A stretch of DNA of 58,199 nt, from the NCBI GenBank assembly GCA_002869685.1, contig PKUE01000142.1, forward strand, positions 1-58,199, written 5' to 3'. The DNA is from Desulfuromonas sp. (GTDB lineage: Bacteria; Desulfobacterota; Desulfuromonadia; Desulfuromonadales; Desulfuromonadaceae). The first letter of the stretch is position 1, and every line of letters begins with the position of its first letter. Made by a program: the position numbers and the translations under genes. Positions 47,420 to 54,889 of the stretch are shown here, in pieces. The notes beneath the pieces were generated by a model. That model was not told the DNA's origin and did not search any database. It saw nothing but the letters and a program-made list of their open reading frames with translations.

Positions 47420-47611
47420 CTAAAACATATACTCAGTTTTAAAAGAAGTCAATTTCATTCTCAACCCTTGGGCTGTTATTTTGATCTTATGACGTTTTTC
47501 CAGCCACCTTGCAAGTTGTCCGTATTTGATATCATATTCAGCTTGAAGCCCCACCATGAGAAACATCAACGCTTTGTCTATGTGCACCTTTTCCAATTTC
47601 GAACTCGACAT
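47420..47611 (-). CDS. small inovirus terminal protein, possible regulator
   Basis: A 63-residue protein, mostly helical. The second half (IKYGQLARWLEKRHKIKITA, then GLRMKLTSFKTEYMF) weakly recalls DUF6471-like helix-turn-helix proteins. A near-perfect AGGAG sits 6 bases before the ATG. Last gene of the phage operon, 72 bases after zot. Function unknown; DNA binding is a guess from the pattern. Confidence 0.6.
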   Translation of the reverse strand: MSSSKLEKVHIDKALMFLMVGLQAEYDIKYGQLARWLEKRHKIKITAQGLRMKLTSFKTEYMF

Positions 47612-47682
47612 ATAACACTCCTGTATTTGGCAATTTCAATAGGTGCAAAGCCTAGCAGATAAAGACAGAAGAATAAACCGTT

Positions 47683-48918
47683 TTAATCTTTTGGCAATGG
47701 CAGGAGATCACCATAGTCACCATTGCGCTGTCGCCGCCTGTCATCTGCTTCCTTACGCGGATTACTCACTTTAAACCCCTTGGTATTTATAGGATCACGC
47801 TCGACGTCTGCTTGAGGCGTCATATCGTGCCATTGACCTTCTGTGTCCTGATAATAGCGGTCATTTTTGGCTATTTGAAGACTGTTAAGAAGACTTTCAG
47901 GAAGTTGCATCAATACTTGATCGCCGTCTGTGGTGTATGGGAAGTCAAACTTTTTGACAGAAATAAGATCGCCGTAAAATTCAATAGCTTTCAGTTTGCC
48001 AGACATCCACAACCCCCCGGTGGCGACAATAATCTGTTTATCATCCAGTTCAGGTTCAGGCAGATCACTTGCGTTGTAAACAATCATTCTTCGGGGTTGC
48101 TTGGGAGGTTGTTTTTTTGGCATGGGCTGGACCACAGCGGAAGCGGTCCCACCCTCGTCTTTCACTCGGTGGGCCGCCTCCGCTTCTGCGGGTTGACCAA
48201 TTGAGGTTAGAGAGCGGTATAAAAGGACAATAGCGAGGACAGCAAGGGCGGCTGTTATTGCTATGTATTTTTTTAAAGGGTTTGGGCGGGTACTATCGTC
48301 AGACTCGCTCTGGAACGACTGATAAAGCATACCCACCTTTTTTTCGTACGTGTACTTTTTACCACCAACAATGGCATCAGGACCGAGGCCAGTGCGGTAG
48401 ACATAAACAAACTGATTGCCCAGAGTGAGAACTTTTGATTTTGCGTGGATTTCATACTCTGCCAACTGGACAACGTGCCGACAAACAGCATCGTAGGTTT
48501 GAGTGATAATGTAAACATCGGGGCCGAAATGTCGGTGGTACTGGAACCAAAAGAGCGTATTTTGCCCAGGTGGTGGTGATCCGTGGAGCCGGTAGCTTGA
48601 CGGGTAGAATTTCTGTGCTTCATCAAGGATCACGACAATCTGATAATCGTGATATGGAACGTTGTTTTCCCAATATTCGGTCGTAAAGAATTCATAGACG
48701 GTAATTCCGCGCTCTTCACAGTAGTGCTCTATGTTGATGTGAGGGAGTTTCAGCGTATCAATATTTGTGTAGATGAGAACGGGTTTTTTTGTCTTCTCTG
48801 GATTAATTTCCCATTCAAAAAGATCATCATTCCATCGGTAATAACGGAGGATAACTTGCTTAATTGCATAATAGGTTTTTCCTGTACCGGGAACACCGGT
48901 TATATGTTTAATCGACAT
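47683..48918 (-). CDS. zot: Zot-like inovirus assembly ATPase (pI)
   Basis: A 411-residue protein with Walker A GVPGTGKTYYA (about residues 7-15), Walker B VVILDEAQ, and a transmembrane helix at about 221-237 (AALAVLAIVLLY). A periplasmic tail ends in charged KEADDRRRQRNGDYGDLL. This is the zonular-occludens-toxin family, pI of filamentous phages, which energises extrusion through the inner membrane and an outer-membrane secretin. The N-terminal ATPase half is cytoplasmic. 66 bases after the pVI-like gene. Confidence 0.93.
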   Translation of the reverse strand: MSIKHITGVPGTGKTYYAIKQVILRYYRWNDDLFEWEINPEKTKKPVLIYTNIDTLKLPHINIEHYCEERGITVYEFFTTEYWENNVPYHDYQIVVILDEAQKFYPSSYRLHGSPPPGQNTLFWFQYHRHFGPDVYIITQTYDAVCRHVVQLAEYEIHAKSKVLTLGNQFVYVYRTGLGPDAIVGGKKYTYEKKVGMLYQSFQSESDDSTRPNPLKKYIAITAALAVLAIVLLYRSLTSIGQPAEAEAAHRVKDEGGTASAVVQPMPKKQPPKQPRRMIVYNASDLPEPELDDKQIIVATGGLWMSGKLKAIEFYGDLISVKKFDFPYTTDGDQVLMQLPESLLNSLQIAKNDRYYQDTEGQWHDMTPQADVERDPINTKGFKVSNPRKEADDRRRQRNGDYGDLLPLPKD

Positions 48919-48984
48919 AGCTTTGATTCCTGATAGTTAGCAGTTGAGGCAAAGTGAAAGAATAACAAACAGTATGGCGGTAAA

Positions 48985-49329
48985 TTATCTCCAAATAATC
49001 AGAAGTTTGAATAACTTGACAGAATAGCGGATAGCGTAGGCGGACATAATGAGCGTGAAGCAGTACGGAACCTGAAAGCAATCCAACAGCCAGCCGAATA
49101 AGCCGGTGCCTTGCAGCACGAAACCGTTAAGGGTGCCGTACTGCGTAGCAGCATAGTCATAAACACGAGAAGCAAGGCCAGTACCGAGCTTGACGAGGAC
49201 ATACGGCAGCACCGTTACCATAAGGAACAGATATAGTCCGCGAAATGCAATGAATTCGGCAGTTGCTTGCGCACCTCGGGAAGCGAGCTTTGTAACAATC
49301 CACCCAACAGCAGCGATTAAATATTGCAT
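48985..49329 (-). CDS. pVI-like minor coat protein (DUF2523 type)
   Basis: A 114-residue hydrophobic protein with about three membrane segments (residues of about 10-30, 40-60, 88-108). Size, hydrophobicity and position between pIII and Zot fit the DUF2523/pVI minor coat proteins at the phage end. The ATG at 49329 was preferred over upstream Met codons because AAAGGGGGG lies just before it. It probably sits with pIII at the proximal tip. Confidence 0.75.
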   Translation of the reverse strand: MQYLIAAVGWIVTKLASRGAQATAEFIAFRGLYLFLMVTVLPYVLVKLGTGLASRVYDYAATQYGTLNGFVLQGTGLFGWLLDCFQVPYCFTLIMSAYAIRYSVKLFKLLIIWR

Positions 49330-49471
49330 GATTGCCCCCCTTTGGTGGTACAGACACATGACATTATGCTAAAAGCACAGGTCATGTGTGGCGAGTTCAT
49401 TGACGCTACGCTGACAGTTTTAAAGATCAAAAGCCCGGTTGTTGAATGAAGGGGTTGTTTGGGAGGGTTTA

Positions 49472-50797
49472 TCAATCTACACCTCCAAACGCTATGATTA
49501 TTGCGTAAAACTGGCAGACAACGGCAAGCATCAAGCCAAGCGACTGAAAGTGTCCCTCGAATTCGCACATGGAAAACGAGACGGGGATTGATTGGCCAGA
49601 CAATGTGATATATCCATCAATGGAACACGTCTGTGATGATGTTTCTATGCGGGATTCTGTGAAAAGTGGCAGCCAGCCGAAGTCCTGATATTGGCCGATG
49701 TAATCATCAACAAAACCATCGGTGTCATATTCAGTTTCGTCATTTTCAGGTGGCTGAAAAACACCATCGGTTGGTGCTGTGAACGTAGTGGTGTTGCCAT
49801 CCTCGTCAGTGCCTTCTATTGCATCGGTAAGGGCATCGGTTCCACGTGCGTATTGGTCACCAGTGACCCCGGAGGTACTACCGAGACCAACACCAACGAG
49901 ACCGACGCCGCCAGATGTACCACTAGAACCAGATGAAACAGTGCTGGAATCTAATGTTTCACCTGTGGCGTTATCTGTTGTTGTGGTTGTGGTGGTGGTT
50001 TGATTCTGGCCAGTGTCTTGATTATATGTTGTGGTTGTGGTGACGTTAGTGGTTGTCCCATCCCCATTGTCTGTTGACTCACTAGGGCCTGTGATTTTAA
50101 CACCAACAATATTTCCGTCATCATCCCGAATAACATAATCCCCGACAGTGTCATTGGGGTCCGTGTAGGTTGTCAGGTTCGGCCCACTACTCCCCGGATC
50201 GCCATAACCCCAAGCATCGGGGGATATTTCAGTATCGGGTGATGCTAATATGGGGTCGGCCTGCATACCCGGCAATATCCAAACATCATCCGAGGAAACT
50301 ATTGACCCATCGGGCAGTTCTGTTCCAACTAAATCATCGGGTGGTGATGTTGTTTGAATACATGTACTCCCGTCAAGAACATAACCATCAGGGCAACGAG
50401 TGACACAATCGACACCAGTAGTACCGCCACAATCTATCCCATCCTCATCATTGTCCTGAACGCCATTCTCAGCGGTCGGAACAAGACGTGTACAATACAT
50501 GGATGATGTATTAATAAAATTATCATATTGAGACTGAGTAAAAAACGACGACGAGGACGTGCATGTCAGACAAGATGCGGACGCGTAAAAAAAGGAGTAA
50601 CTTCCCGGCTGCCACTCATATGATGCAACTGCAATTGTATCAGGAACGTACGTTGGACAATCATAAACGCTAACACTATAACCGGATGATTGCCAATCCG
50701 ATATTTGATCAGTAAGTGTTATCGCGTACGAAAAAGCTACACCGACACCAAGGCAAAGACCAAGAAGCAAAAAAAGAATATTTATTATCTGTCTCAT
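49472..50797 (-). CDS. pIII-like adsorption protein
   Basis: A 441-residue secreted coat protein. It has a signal peptide (about 1-22), an N-terminal domain with Cys pairs (about 40-140), and an EF-hand-like NDEDGIDCGG segment. A Thr/Ser/Gly/Asp-rich low-complexity linker (about 230-310) leads to a C-terminal domain and a hydrophobic anchor (LGLMLAVVCQFYAIIIAFGG). This is the N1-linker-C architecture of filamentous adsorption proteins such as pIII and TspB. It binds the host receptor and TolA. The N-domain would set host range. Confidence 0.85.
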   Translation of the reverse strand: MRQIINILFLLLGLCLGVGVAFSYAITLTDQISDWQSSGYSVSVYDCPTYVPDTIAVASYEWQPGSYSFFYASASCLTCTSSSSFFTQSQYDNFINTSSMYCTRLVPTAENGVQDNDEDGIDCGGTTGVDCVTRCPDGYVLDGSTCIQTTSPPDDLVGTELPDGSIVSSDDVWILPGMQADPILASPDTEISPDAWGYGDPGSSGPNLTTYTDPNDTVGDYVIRDDDGNIVGVKITGPSESTDNGDGTTTNVTTTTTYNQDTGQNQTTTTTTTTDNATGETLDSSTVSSGSSGTSGGVGLVGVGLGSTSGVTGDQYARGTDALTDAIEGTDEDGNTTTFTAPTDGVFQPPENDETEYDTDGFVDDYIGQYQDFGWLPLFTESRIETSSQTCSIDGYITLSGQSIPVSFSMCEFEGHFQSLGLMLAVVCQFYAIIIAFGGVD

Positions 50798-50808
50798 AAT
50801 GCACCAAA

Positions 50809-50836
50809 GAAAAAAGCGGGGATTGCTCCCCGCTCG
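50809..50836 (-). terminator. central phage terminator after the coat gene
   Basis: On the minus strand GAGCGGGG-AGCAAT-CCCCGCTTTTTTC forms a strong GC stem with a T run. It follows the putative major coat gene and precedes pIII, exactly where Ff phages have their central terminator. Confidence 0.9.
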
Positions 50837-50848
50837 TTGGCGTTCCGA

Positions 50849-50971
50849 TTAGGAACGGTTGAGTGTTTTGATAACTTTACGGAAGCCCCACAGAGTGGCC
50901 AGACCGGCAACAACCAAGTTCATGATAGTACCGACATCGGTTGTGTTGAGCGTTACACCAAGCAAATCCAT
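50849..50971 (-). CDS. putative major coat protein (pVIII-like), 40 residues
   Basis: A 40-residue protein missed by length filters: acidic N-terminus (TTDVG), one hydrophobic helix (IMNLVVAGLATLWGF) and a basic C-terminus (RKVIKTLNRS). This is the charge pattern of filamentous major coat proteins, in which the basic tail faces the DNA. It lacks a cleavable signal, as in Pf3. AGGGGG lies 8 bases before the ATG. Placed directly before the strong terminator, as pVIII is in Ff. Confidence 0.75.
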   Translation of the reverse strand: MDLLGVTLNTTDVGTIMNLVVAGLATLWGFRKVIKTLNRS

Positions 50972-51010
50972 AACTTTGTCCCCCTTTCATTTATTTTCTT
51001 CCCTTGTCCT

Positions 51011-51103
51011 CTAGAGTATTGATTTGCCTATGAAAAAGGCGACCATCATCCCGGCCAAGACACCAGCTTGCCCCATCAAAAATTGATAATCTGCTTCTGT
51101 CAT
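51011..51103 (-). CDS. putative minor coat protein (pIX/pVII-like), 30 residues
   Basis: A 30-residue peptide with a short polar start and one hydrophobic helix (AGVLAGMMVAFFIGKSI). GAGG lies 8 bases before the ATG. Size and position just before the coat gene match pVII/pIX of Ff phages. Too short for standard gene callers. Confidence 0.65.
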   Translation of the reverse strand: MTEADYQFLMGQAGVLAGMMVAFFIGKSIL

Positions 51104-51105
51104 CG

Positions 51106-51243
51106 TTAAGACCTCGATAAAATCGCCATAATTGCGTAGCAAGGGAACATCACAAGCCCGAAGGCACACCCGAGGGTGAAAAAGTAGTCAAATTGAGCAA
51201 CCCCGGTAATTGCAATGGTGTGTAGTGTGTATTCCCCAAACAT
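51106..51243 (-). CDS. putative minor coat protein (pVII/pIX-like), 45 residues
   Basis: A 45-residue hydrophobic protein (FFTLGCAFGLVMFPCYAIMAI) with a GGAG ribosome site. It follows the pV-like gene by 6 bases, and its stop lies 2 bases before the next ATG, so it is tightly coupled in the coat module. Likely one of the two tiny coat proteins at the leading end of the phage. Confidence 0.62.
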   Translation of the reverse strand: MFGEYTLHTIAITGVAQFDYFFTLGCAFGLVMFPCYAIMAILSRS

Positions 51244-51249
51244 TATTGA

Positions 51250-51456
51250 TTACTCCGCAAAAACGAAGTTGGCGTCTTTGAAACGCACAATCAGGCCATT
51301 GATGTCATCCTTGAGAATTGCAGCGTTTTTAGTGAAGATTTTCACGATCTGGTAGCCTTCGCGACCGGGAACCAAATAGGCGCGGGTGTAACCTTTTGCT
51401 GTTTCTTTGACGGGACCATTAGGCTTGGCGTCTTTCATCTGAGCTGTACCGAACAT
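51250..51456 (-). CDS. pV-like putative ssDNA-binding protein, 68 residues
   Basis: A 68-residue protein from the ATG at 51456, which has AAAGGA 7 bases upstream; the longer frame would run through a terminator. Sequence is beta-rich with basic and aromatic residues (KGYTRAYLVPGREGYQIVKI). Position directly after the replication module and before the small coat genes is that of gene V, whose product coats the single-stranded phage DNA. No diagnostic OB-fold signature can be claimed. Confidence 0.55.
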   Translation of the reverse strand: MFGTAQMKDAKPNGPVKETAKGYTRAYLVPGREGYQIVKIFTKNAAILKDDINGLIVRFKDANFVFAE

Positions 51457-51484
51457 GATTTTTCCTTTCTGAGTGGTTGATATT

Positions 51485-51521
51485 AAAAAAGCCCTGTGCT
51501 TGTTAAGGAGCATAGGGCTTT
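51485..51521 (-). terminator. terminator between phage RHH gene and pV-like gene
   Basis: On the minus strand AAAGCCCTATGC and GCACAGGGCTTTTTT pair with one mismatch around a short loop, followed by a T run. It splits the prophage into an early replication unit and a coat unit. Confidence 0.78.
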
Positions 51522-51550
51522 GATTATGGGCTGTATGTATTACACTTGTA

Positions 51551-51724
51551 TTACATCCGTATTCTCTCCTGATCCCTCAGGGATTGAATAAGGAGGTAAT
51601 TGATTACAGATGTAACTGTTCCGCCTGAGTCGCGGGCAATCTTCTCTATTTCTGACTCCACATCACGATAGAGACGGACTGTCCGCGGCTCTCCTTTTTG
51701 TTGGACTGTTACCATATTAATCAT
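51551..51724 (-). CDS. ribbon-helix-helix (Arc/MetJ-type) phage protein
   Basis: A 57-residue protein. The strand GEPRTVRLYRDV and helices EIEKIARDSG and SVINYLLIQSL form a typical ribbon-helix-helix. The ATG overlaps the preceding stop (ATGA), supporting the longer start over the Met three codons later. It likely binds DNA as a dimer and could control copy number or lysogeny. Not present in Ff phages at this position. Confidence 0.7.
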   Translation of the reverse strand: MINMVTVQQKGEPRTVRLYRDVESEIEKIARDSGGTVTSVINYLLIQSLRDQERIRM

Positions 51725-51819
51725 CGTTTAAAGAACTCCTGTTTTATTATTTGATACCAGAGACGGGCAACGTAGACGACAAGAACAACAAACCAAAGCA
51801 CCACTAAAACTTGAGACAT
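51721..51819 (-). CDS. 32-residue single-pass membrane protein of the phage
   Basis: A 32-residue peptide with a hydrophobic helix (VLVVLWFVVLVVYVARLWY) and a basic tail (KQEFFKR). A very strong GGAGGGGGG site lies directly before the ATG. Translationally coupled to the ribbon-helix-helix gene by an ATGA overlap. Function unknown; it could be a minor coat or inner-membrane assembly protein. Confidence 0.55.
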   Translation of the reverse strand: MSQVLVVLWFVVLVVYVARLWYQIIKQEFFKR

Positions 51820-51832
51820 CCCCCCCCTCCTT

Positions 51833-52051
51833 TTACTGGATCGACAAAATGGCCAAAGAGCGGCCCGAGTCCTCGTAAATAATGCCGCAATCTTGATGCT
51901 GTATGAGCGTTTCAATTACCCAACGACGTTCCACTGGCACATCAATAGAACCCCAGCGAACCCAAAAAAAGCGATACCCCATGCGCGGCAGCGCATCACG
52001 TAAATCACCACAAGTCTGAATATGACTGAACTTGGCACTTCTAACTTTCAT
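51833..52051 (-). CDS. 72-residue phage protein of unknown function
   Basis: A small soluble protein (SHIQTCGDLRDALPRMGYRF, RRWVIETLIQHQ) with a GGGAGGG site 4 bases before the ATG. It lies 10 bases after the Rep gene and belongs to the replication module. No family recognised. It could be a Rep accessory factor. Confidence 0.6.
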   Translation of the reverse strand: MKVRSAKFSHIQTCGDLRDALPRMGYRFFWVRWGSIDVPVERRWVIETLIQHQDCGIIYEDSGRSLAILSIQ

Positions 52052-52061
52052 TTTCCCTCCC

Positions 52062-53264
52062 TTAGAATGGACAATCTGGCGGTGCAGACGGCACCAAATG
52101 GCACCATCCTATTTTTTGTGGGTCTATATATGATCGCTGGAAAAGCCGTTTCCACTCCTCTTCCGTTGTATCTTTTGCACCAGCACGCATAATTTCAGAT
52201 ATTTTATCGGCACCAAGGATTGCGCCAACCTGACCTATCATTTTCCGCATATTCCTAAACAGATAACGGGCTTTTTCATCTATCGACTTAATGGCCTTTT
52301 TGCGGCCTGTGCGCATTATTTCGCCAAAACCGAGGAGCGTTTCCCACCATTCGCAAACCGTTCGGCGGTCTTGATGATCCACATCAGAATCCAGTTCGCG
52401 GAAATCAACCATACCCCGCAGCATGCCAGCAGCATTACCAAGTCCTGTGTCATATATTTCAAGGGCAATGTTTTTCGCACTGGCTTTTTTCCAACGACCC
52501 TCGACGCGCCACCAGTTGAACTGCGGGTGATCGTAAATCTCTGGGATAGGCTCTTTCTTGTCGATATGGTAGGCGATTCGTTCCAGCCGCTTATTATAAA
52601 AAGTGAGGAATCTTTGACTATCGGATTTACCAAAGGAGAAGGATTCACCGCGCCGGGACCCTGCTCTGTCACCGACCAACCAATAAGGCGTCCGTGGGTC
52701 ACAATGCCAAAAACGTGTAACCAATTTGCGTTCTTCTTTGGGTTTCATGATGGCATCGAAAAGACCATCGAAAGACAAAACACCAGTAAAATCGTCGAAC
52801 GCGATATCTATCCGAGCAAACGATATGTCCTGGTAAGGATCTTCTTCGGTGGGCTTATGAGCATAGCGGATCGTACGACGAATGATATTAACAGCGTCTA
52901 CGGAGACCTCTTCGAGAGCTTGACCACCAAGAATTAACTTGGTGCCGCGTTCGGGTTGCGTCGATGAATAACAGGCAAAGACGTGGCCGTATTGTAGGCA
53001 ATCCGGATAGCGGTGCATGCCATGATCAAGCTTGACAAATAGGTTTGGATCAAGACCTAAAAAATCATCTATGGCTTTCATTGGATCGATATTGCGAATC
53101 GTCACTTCAAGCCAGTCGACCTTAAAACCATTTTTAAAAATAGGTTGCGCTGGTTTAAGCGCCCCTGTTGTTACAGAGCCGGGGCGCTCGAAAGGCAGTC
53201 CCTGTTGTGCGGAATTAGACAGAGAAGTCTTGACAGACTCCGAAGGCTGGATTATTGTTTCCAA
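52062..53264 (-). CDS. inovirus replication initiation protein (Rep_trans-like, pII-type)
   Basis: A 400-residue protein of the replication-initiation-factor family used by filamentous phages and plasmids for rolling-circle replication. Motifs are FKVDWLEVTI near the start, ISFARIDIAFDDFTG, RRGESFSFGKSDSQRFLTFYNK with the putative catalytic Tyr, and WWRVEGRWKK. It would nick the plus-strand origin, which should lie in the hairpin region upstream. The start is taken as TTG at 53264 with AAAGG about 11 bases before; a shorter reading near KNGFKVDW cannot be excluded. Confidence 0.85.
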   Translation of the reverse strand: METIIQPSESVKTSLSNSAQQGLPFERPGSVTTGALKPAQPIFKNGFKVDWLEVTIRNIDPMKAIDDFLGLDPNLFVKLDHGMHRYPDCLQYGHVFACYSSTQPERGTKLILGGQALEEVSVDAVNIIRRTIRYAHKPTEEDPYQDISFARIDIAFDDFTGVLSFDGLFDAIMKPKEERKLVTRFWHCDPRTPYWLVGDRAGSRRGESFSFGKSDSQRFLTFYNKRLERIAYHIDKKEPIPEIYDHPQFNWWRVEGRWKKASAKNIALEIYDTGLGNAAGMLRGMVDFRELDSDVDHQDRRTVCEWWETLLGFGEIMRTGRKKAIKSIDEKARYLFRNMRKMIGQVGAILGADKISEIMRAGAKDTTEEEWKRLFQRSYIDPQKIGWCHLVPSAPPDCPF

Positions 53265-53301
53265 AGCGCAAAGACCTTTCTTGTAGAAGGGAAAGGAAAA
53301 C

Positions 53302-53353
53302 GACCCTTGCCGGGGTCAGTAATACCGAGGGGAGTTGTTGCCGCAACTCCCCT
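53302..53353. other. hairpin pair in the phage intergenic region (possible origin)
   Basis: GACCC-N6-GGGTC (53302-53317) is followed by a perfect 10-bp stem AGGGGAGTTG-TTGCCG-CAACTCCCCT (53328-53353). Such hairpins upstream of the rep gene are where filamentous phages keep the plus-strand origin or packaging signal. A plus-strand T-rich tail also allows a terminator reading. Confidence 0.5.
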
Positions 53354-53404
53354 TTTCTTTTGAGGTTTTCAGGTCTTTCTATTTGTCCATCTTTCTATTC
53401 CGAT

Positions 53405-53432
53405 AGTTCAATCTTTATTTCTTATGCGACAT
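53405..53432. other. prophage right attachment site (attR)
   Basis: AGTTCAATCTT-TATTTC-TTATGCGACAT keeps the 6-bp centre and the XerC arm (16 identical bases with the left site), but its XerD arm matches only 4 of 11 bases of dif. The phage arm would be the poor one, leaving a complete dif on the left. Confidence 0.78.
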
Positions 53433-53435
53433 TAG

Positions 53436-53774
53436 ATTTGTACCTGTTGGAAATGGGGGCCCTCTCTTTCGTTTCTGCAGGACGATCTGAACATCACCCA
53501 CGTTGATGATGATCGGGTCAAAGTCACTCTAGTTCTTCCTTTCGAATATCTATCCCAGTTTATCCACCTGGTTGATTCACTCTCTTGATTCGTCCAGGCA
53601 TTGAGTCGCAAGTCTCAACATCAGAAGTTTACCGCCAATCCCGTTAGCGATTTCCAGATCAAGCAGGCCGAACAGAACCGAGCTACTAATGCGATCAGGC
53701 GAATCTCTCAACTAGTTGAAAACGCTTTACTCAGGACTTCATTACACATCTACTGGACACTGACTGTCTTGTGA
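53436..53774 (+). pseudogene. degraded coding remnant just outside attR
   Basis: In one frame this stretch is open except for a single TGA at 53586. It reads as ...DDLNITHVDDDRVKVTLVLP..., then after the stop ...FVQALSRKSQHQKFTANPV... and ...NRATNAIRRISQLVENALL.... Composition and helix pattern look protein-like. No family recognised. It could be the rump of an older element at dif or of a gene beside it. The remaining bases to 53943 hold nothing I can identify. Confidence 0.35.
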
Positions 53775-53943
53775 ATTGACAGAGAGTTTATCCACCAGCC
53801 TCAATTCACATTGTTTCACCTTTCGCTGATAAATCTAACTTTAGAGCCATTGCACACTTTCACAGGGATAAAATTTCTTTGAATGCTATCATAAAAACGT
53901 TTTATCTGGCGCTCGCCCTGCTGTCTTGTTAGATTATTCCCCT

Positions 53944-54080
53944 ATTCTCAGGGCGGGGTGAAATTCCCCACCGGCGGTAACTCTTTCGAGAAGCCCGCGA
54001 GCGCCTTTGTCATCGGGACAAAGGGACAGCAGATCTGGTGTGAATCCAGAGCCGACGGTTACAGTCCGGATGAAAGAGGA
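53944..54080 (+). ncRNA. FMN riboswitch (RFN element)
   Basis: Conserved RFN pieces appear in order: TTCTCAGGGCGGGGTGAAAT, CCCCACCGGCGGTAA, AGCCCGCGAGC, CAGATCTGGTGTGAATCC, AGAGCCGACGGTTACAGTCC and GGATGAAAGAGGA. It lies upstream of ribB. After it, CCTGTT can pair with AACAGG of the ribosome site (AACAGGAG), so control is probably at translation: FMN bound means ribB off. Confidence 0.95.
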
Positions 54081-54162
54081 TATGCTCGGCGATGGCCTCA
54101 CAGCCATTCGTCCTGTTTTCCTGTGCGCCCTGATTCCGCTTTGTCCCAACAGGAGACCTCGC

Positions 54163-54801
54163 ATGAATCAGACCCTCGACACTCTTTTCGGCAATTCGTT
54201 CCAACGCGTCCAACGTGCTCTTGAATCCCTGCAACGCGGTCATGGCGTCATTGTTACAGATGATGAAGACCGTGAAAATGAAGGTGACCTGATCTACAGT
54301 GCTGAGCATTTAACCCACGGCCAGATGGCTCTGCTTATCAGAGAATGCAGTGGAATTGTCTGCCTTTGCCTGACTGAGGAAAAAGTTGATCAGCTTCAAC
54401 TGCCTATGATGGTTGCCAACAACCAGAGTCATTACCAGACGGCATTCACCGTCAGCATTGAAGCTGCTGAGGGTGTCACCACGGGTGTATCTGCGGCAGA
54501 CAGGGTTACAACAATACATACAGCGGCAGCGGCAGACTGTACCCCTGCCCAGCTTCACAGTCCCGGGCATGTTTTCCCCCTTAAAGCAAAACCTGGTGGC
54601 GTACTTGAACGTCGTGGTCATACAGAAGCAACTGTTGATCTGATGTCGCTCGCCAAACTCAATCCCTGCGGTGTGCTTTGTGAAGTAACCCTGGAAGATG
54701 GTACTATGGCCCGCATGCCCGATTTGATTACATTTGCACAAAAACATCACCTGCCTCTTGTGACAATCGAAGATATCGTTCGGTTCAAACAACTTGATTA
54801 A
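54163..54801 (+). CDS. ribB: 3,4-dihydroxy-2-butanone 4-phosphate synthase
   Basis: A 212-residue RibB. The acidic motif [12 protein letters not shown] binds Mg and ribulose 5-phosphate, and further conserved blocks are [23 protein letters not shown] and [24 protein letters not shown], in parts. The ATG at 54163 was chosen because AGGAG lies 5 bases upstream; an open frame further back runs through the riboswitch. It is a stand-alone DHBP synthase, not fused to GTP cyclohydrolase II. Confidence 0.95.
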   Translation: MNQTLDTLFGNSFQRVQRALESLQRGHGVIVTDDEDRENEGDLIYSAEHLTHGQMALLIRECSGIVCLCLTEEKVDQLQLPMMVANNQSHYQTAFTVSIEAAEGVTTGVSAADRVTTIHTAAAADCTPAQLHSPGHVFPLKAKPGGVLERRGHTEATVDLMSLAKLNPCGVLCEVTLEDGTMARMPDLITFAQKHHLPLVTIEDIVRFKQLD

Positions 54802-54889
54802 TAATGGGTAGAGCTTTGATATGAATGAGATTTTTTTTCTTTCGTGTGGTATCTTGAACTGAGTATTTAATTCAAACGGAGTAATCCCA

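Larger units (their letters stand above)
47394..53431 (-). mobile_element. inovirus (filamentous phage) prophage integrated at dif
   Basis: A 6-kb block with all genes on the minus strand in the Ff order: Rep (pII-like), three short genes, a pV-like protein, two tiny membrane coat proteins, a coat protein, a terminator, a pIII-like attachment protein, a pVI-like protein, Zot/pI and a short terminal gene. It is flanked by the 16-bp repeat TATTTCTTATGCGACA. No integrase gene and no pIV secretin gene are present. This is the pattern of phages such as CTXphi and VGJphi that use host XerC/XerD and a host secretin. Confidence 0.9.

Noticed and set aside
49960-50050. Thr/Ser codon repeats that look like a short tandem repeat array
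   Set aside because: They encode the low-complexity linker of the pIII-like protein and are irregular; not a CRISPR or true satellite.
52371-52937. A 188-residue plus-strand frame inside the phage Rep gene
   Set aside because: Antisense to the conserved Rep reading frame; all other phage genes are on the minus strand.
53255-53506. An 83-residue plus-strand frame over the phage intergenic region and attR
   Set aside because: It runs through hairpins and the attachment site; no ribosome site or family resemblance.
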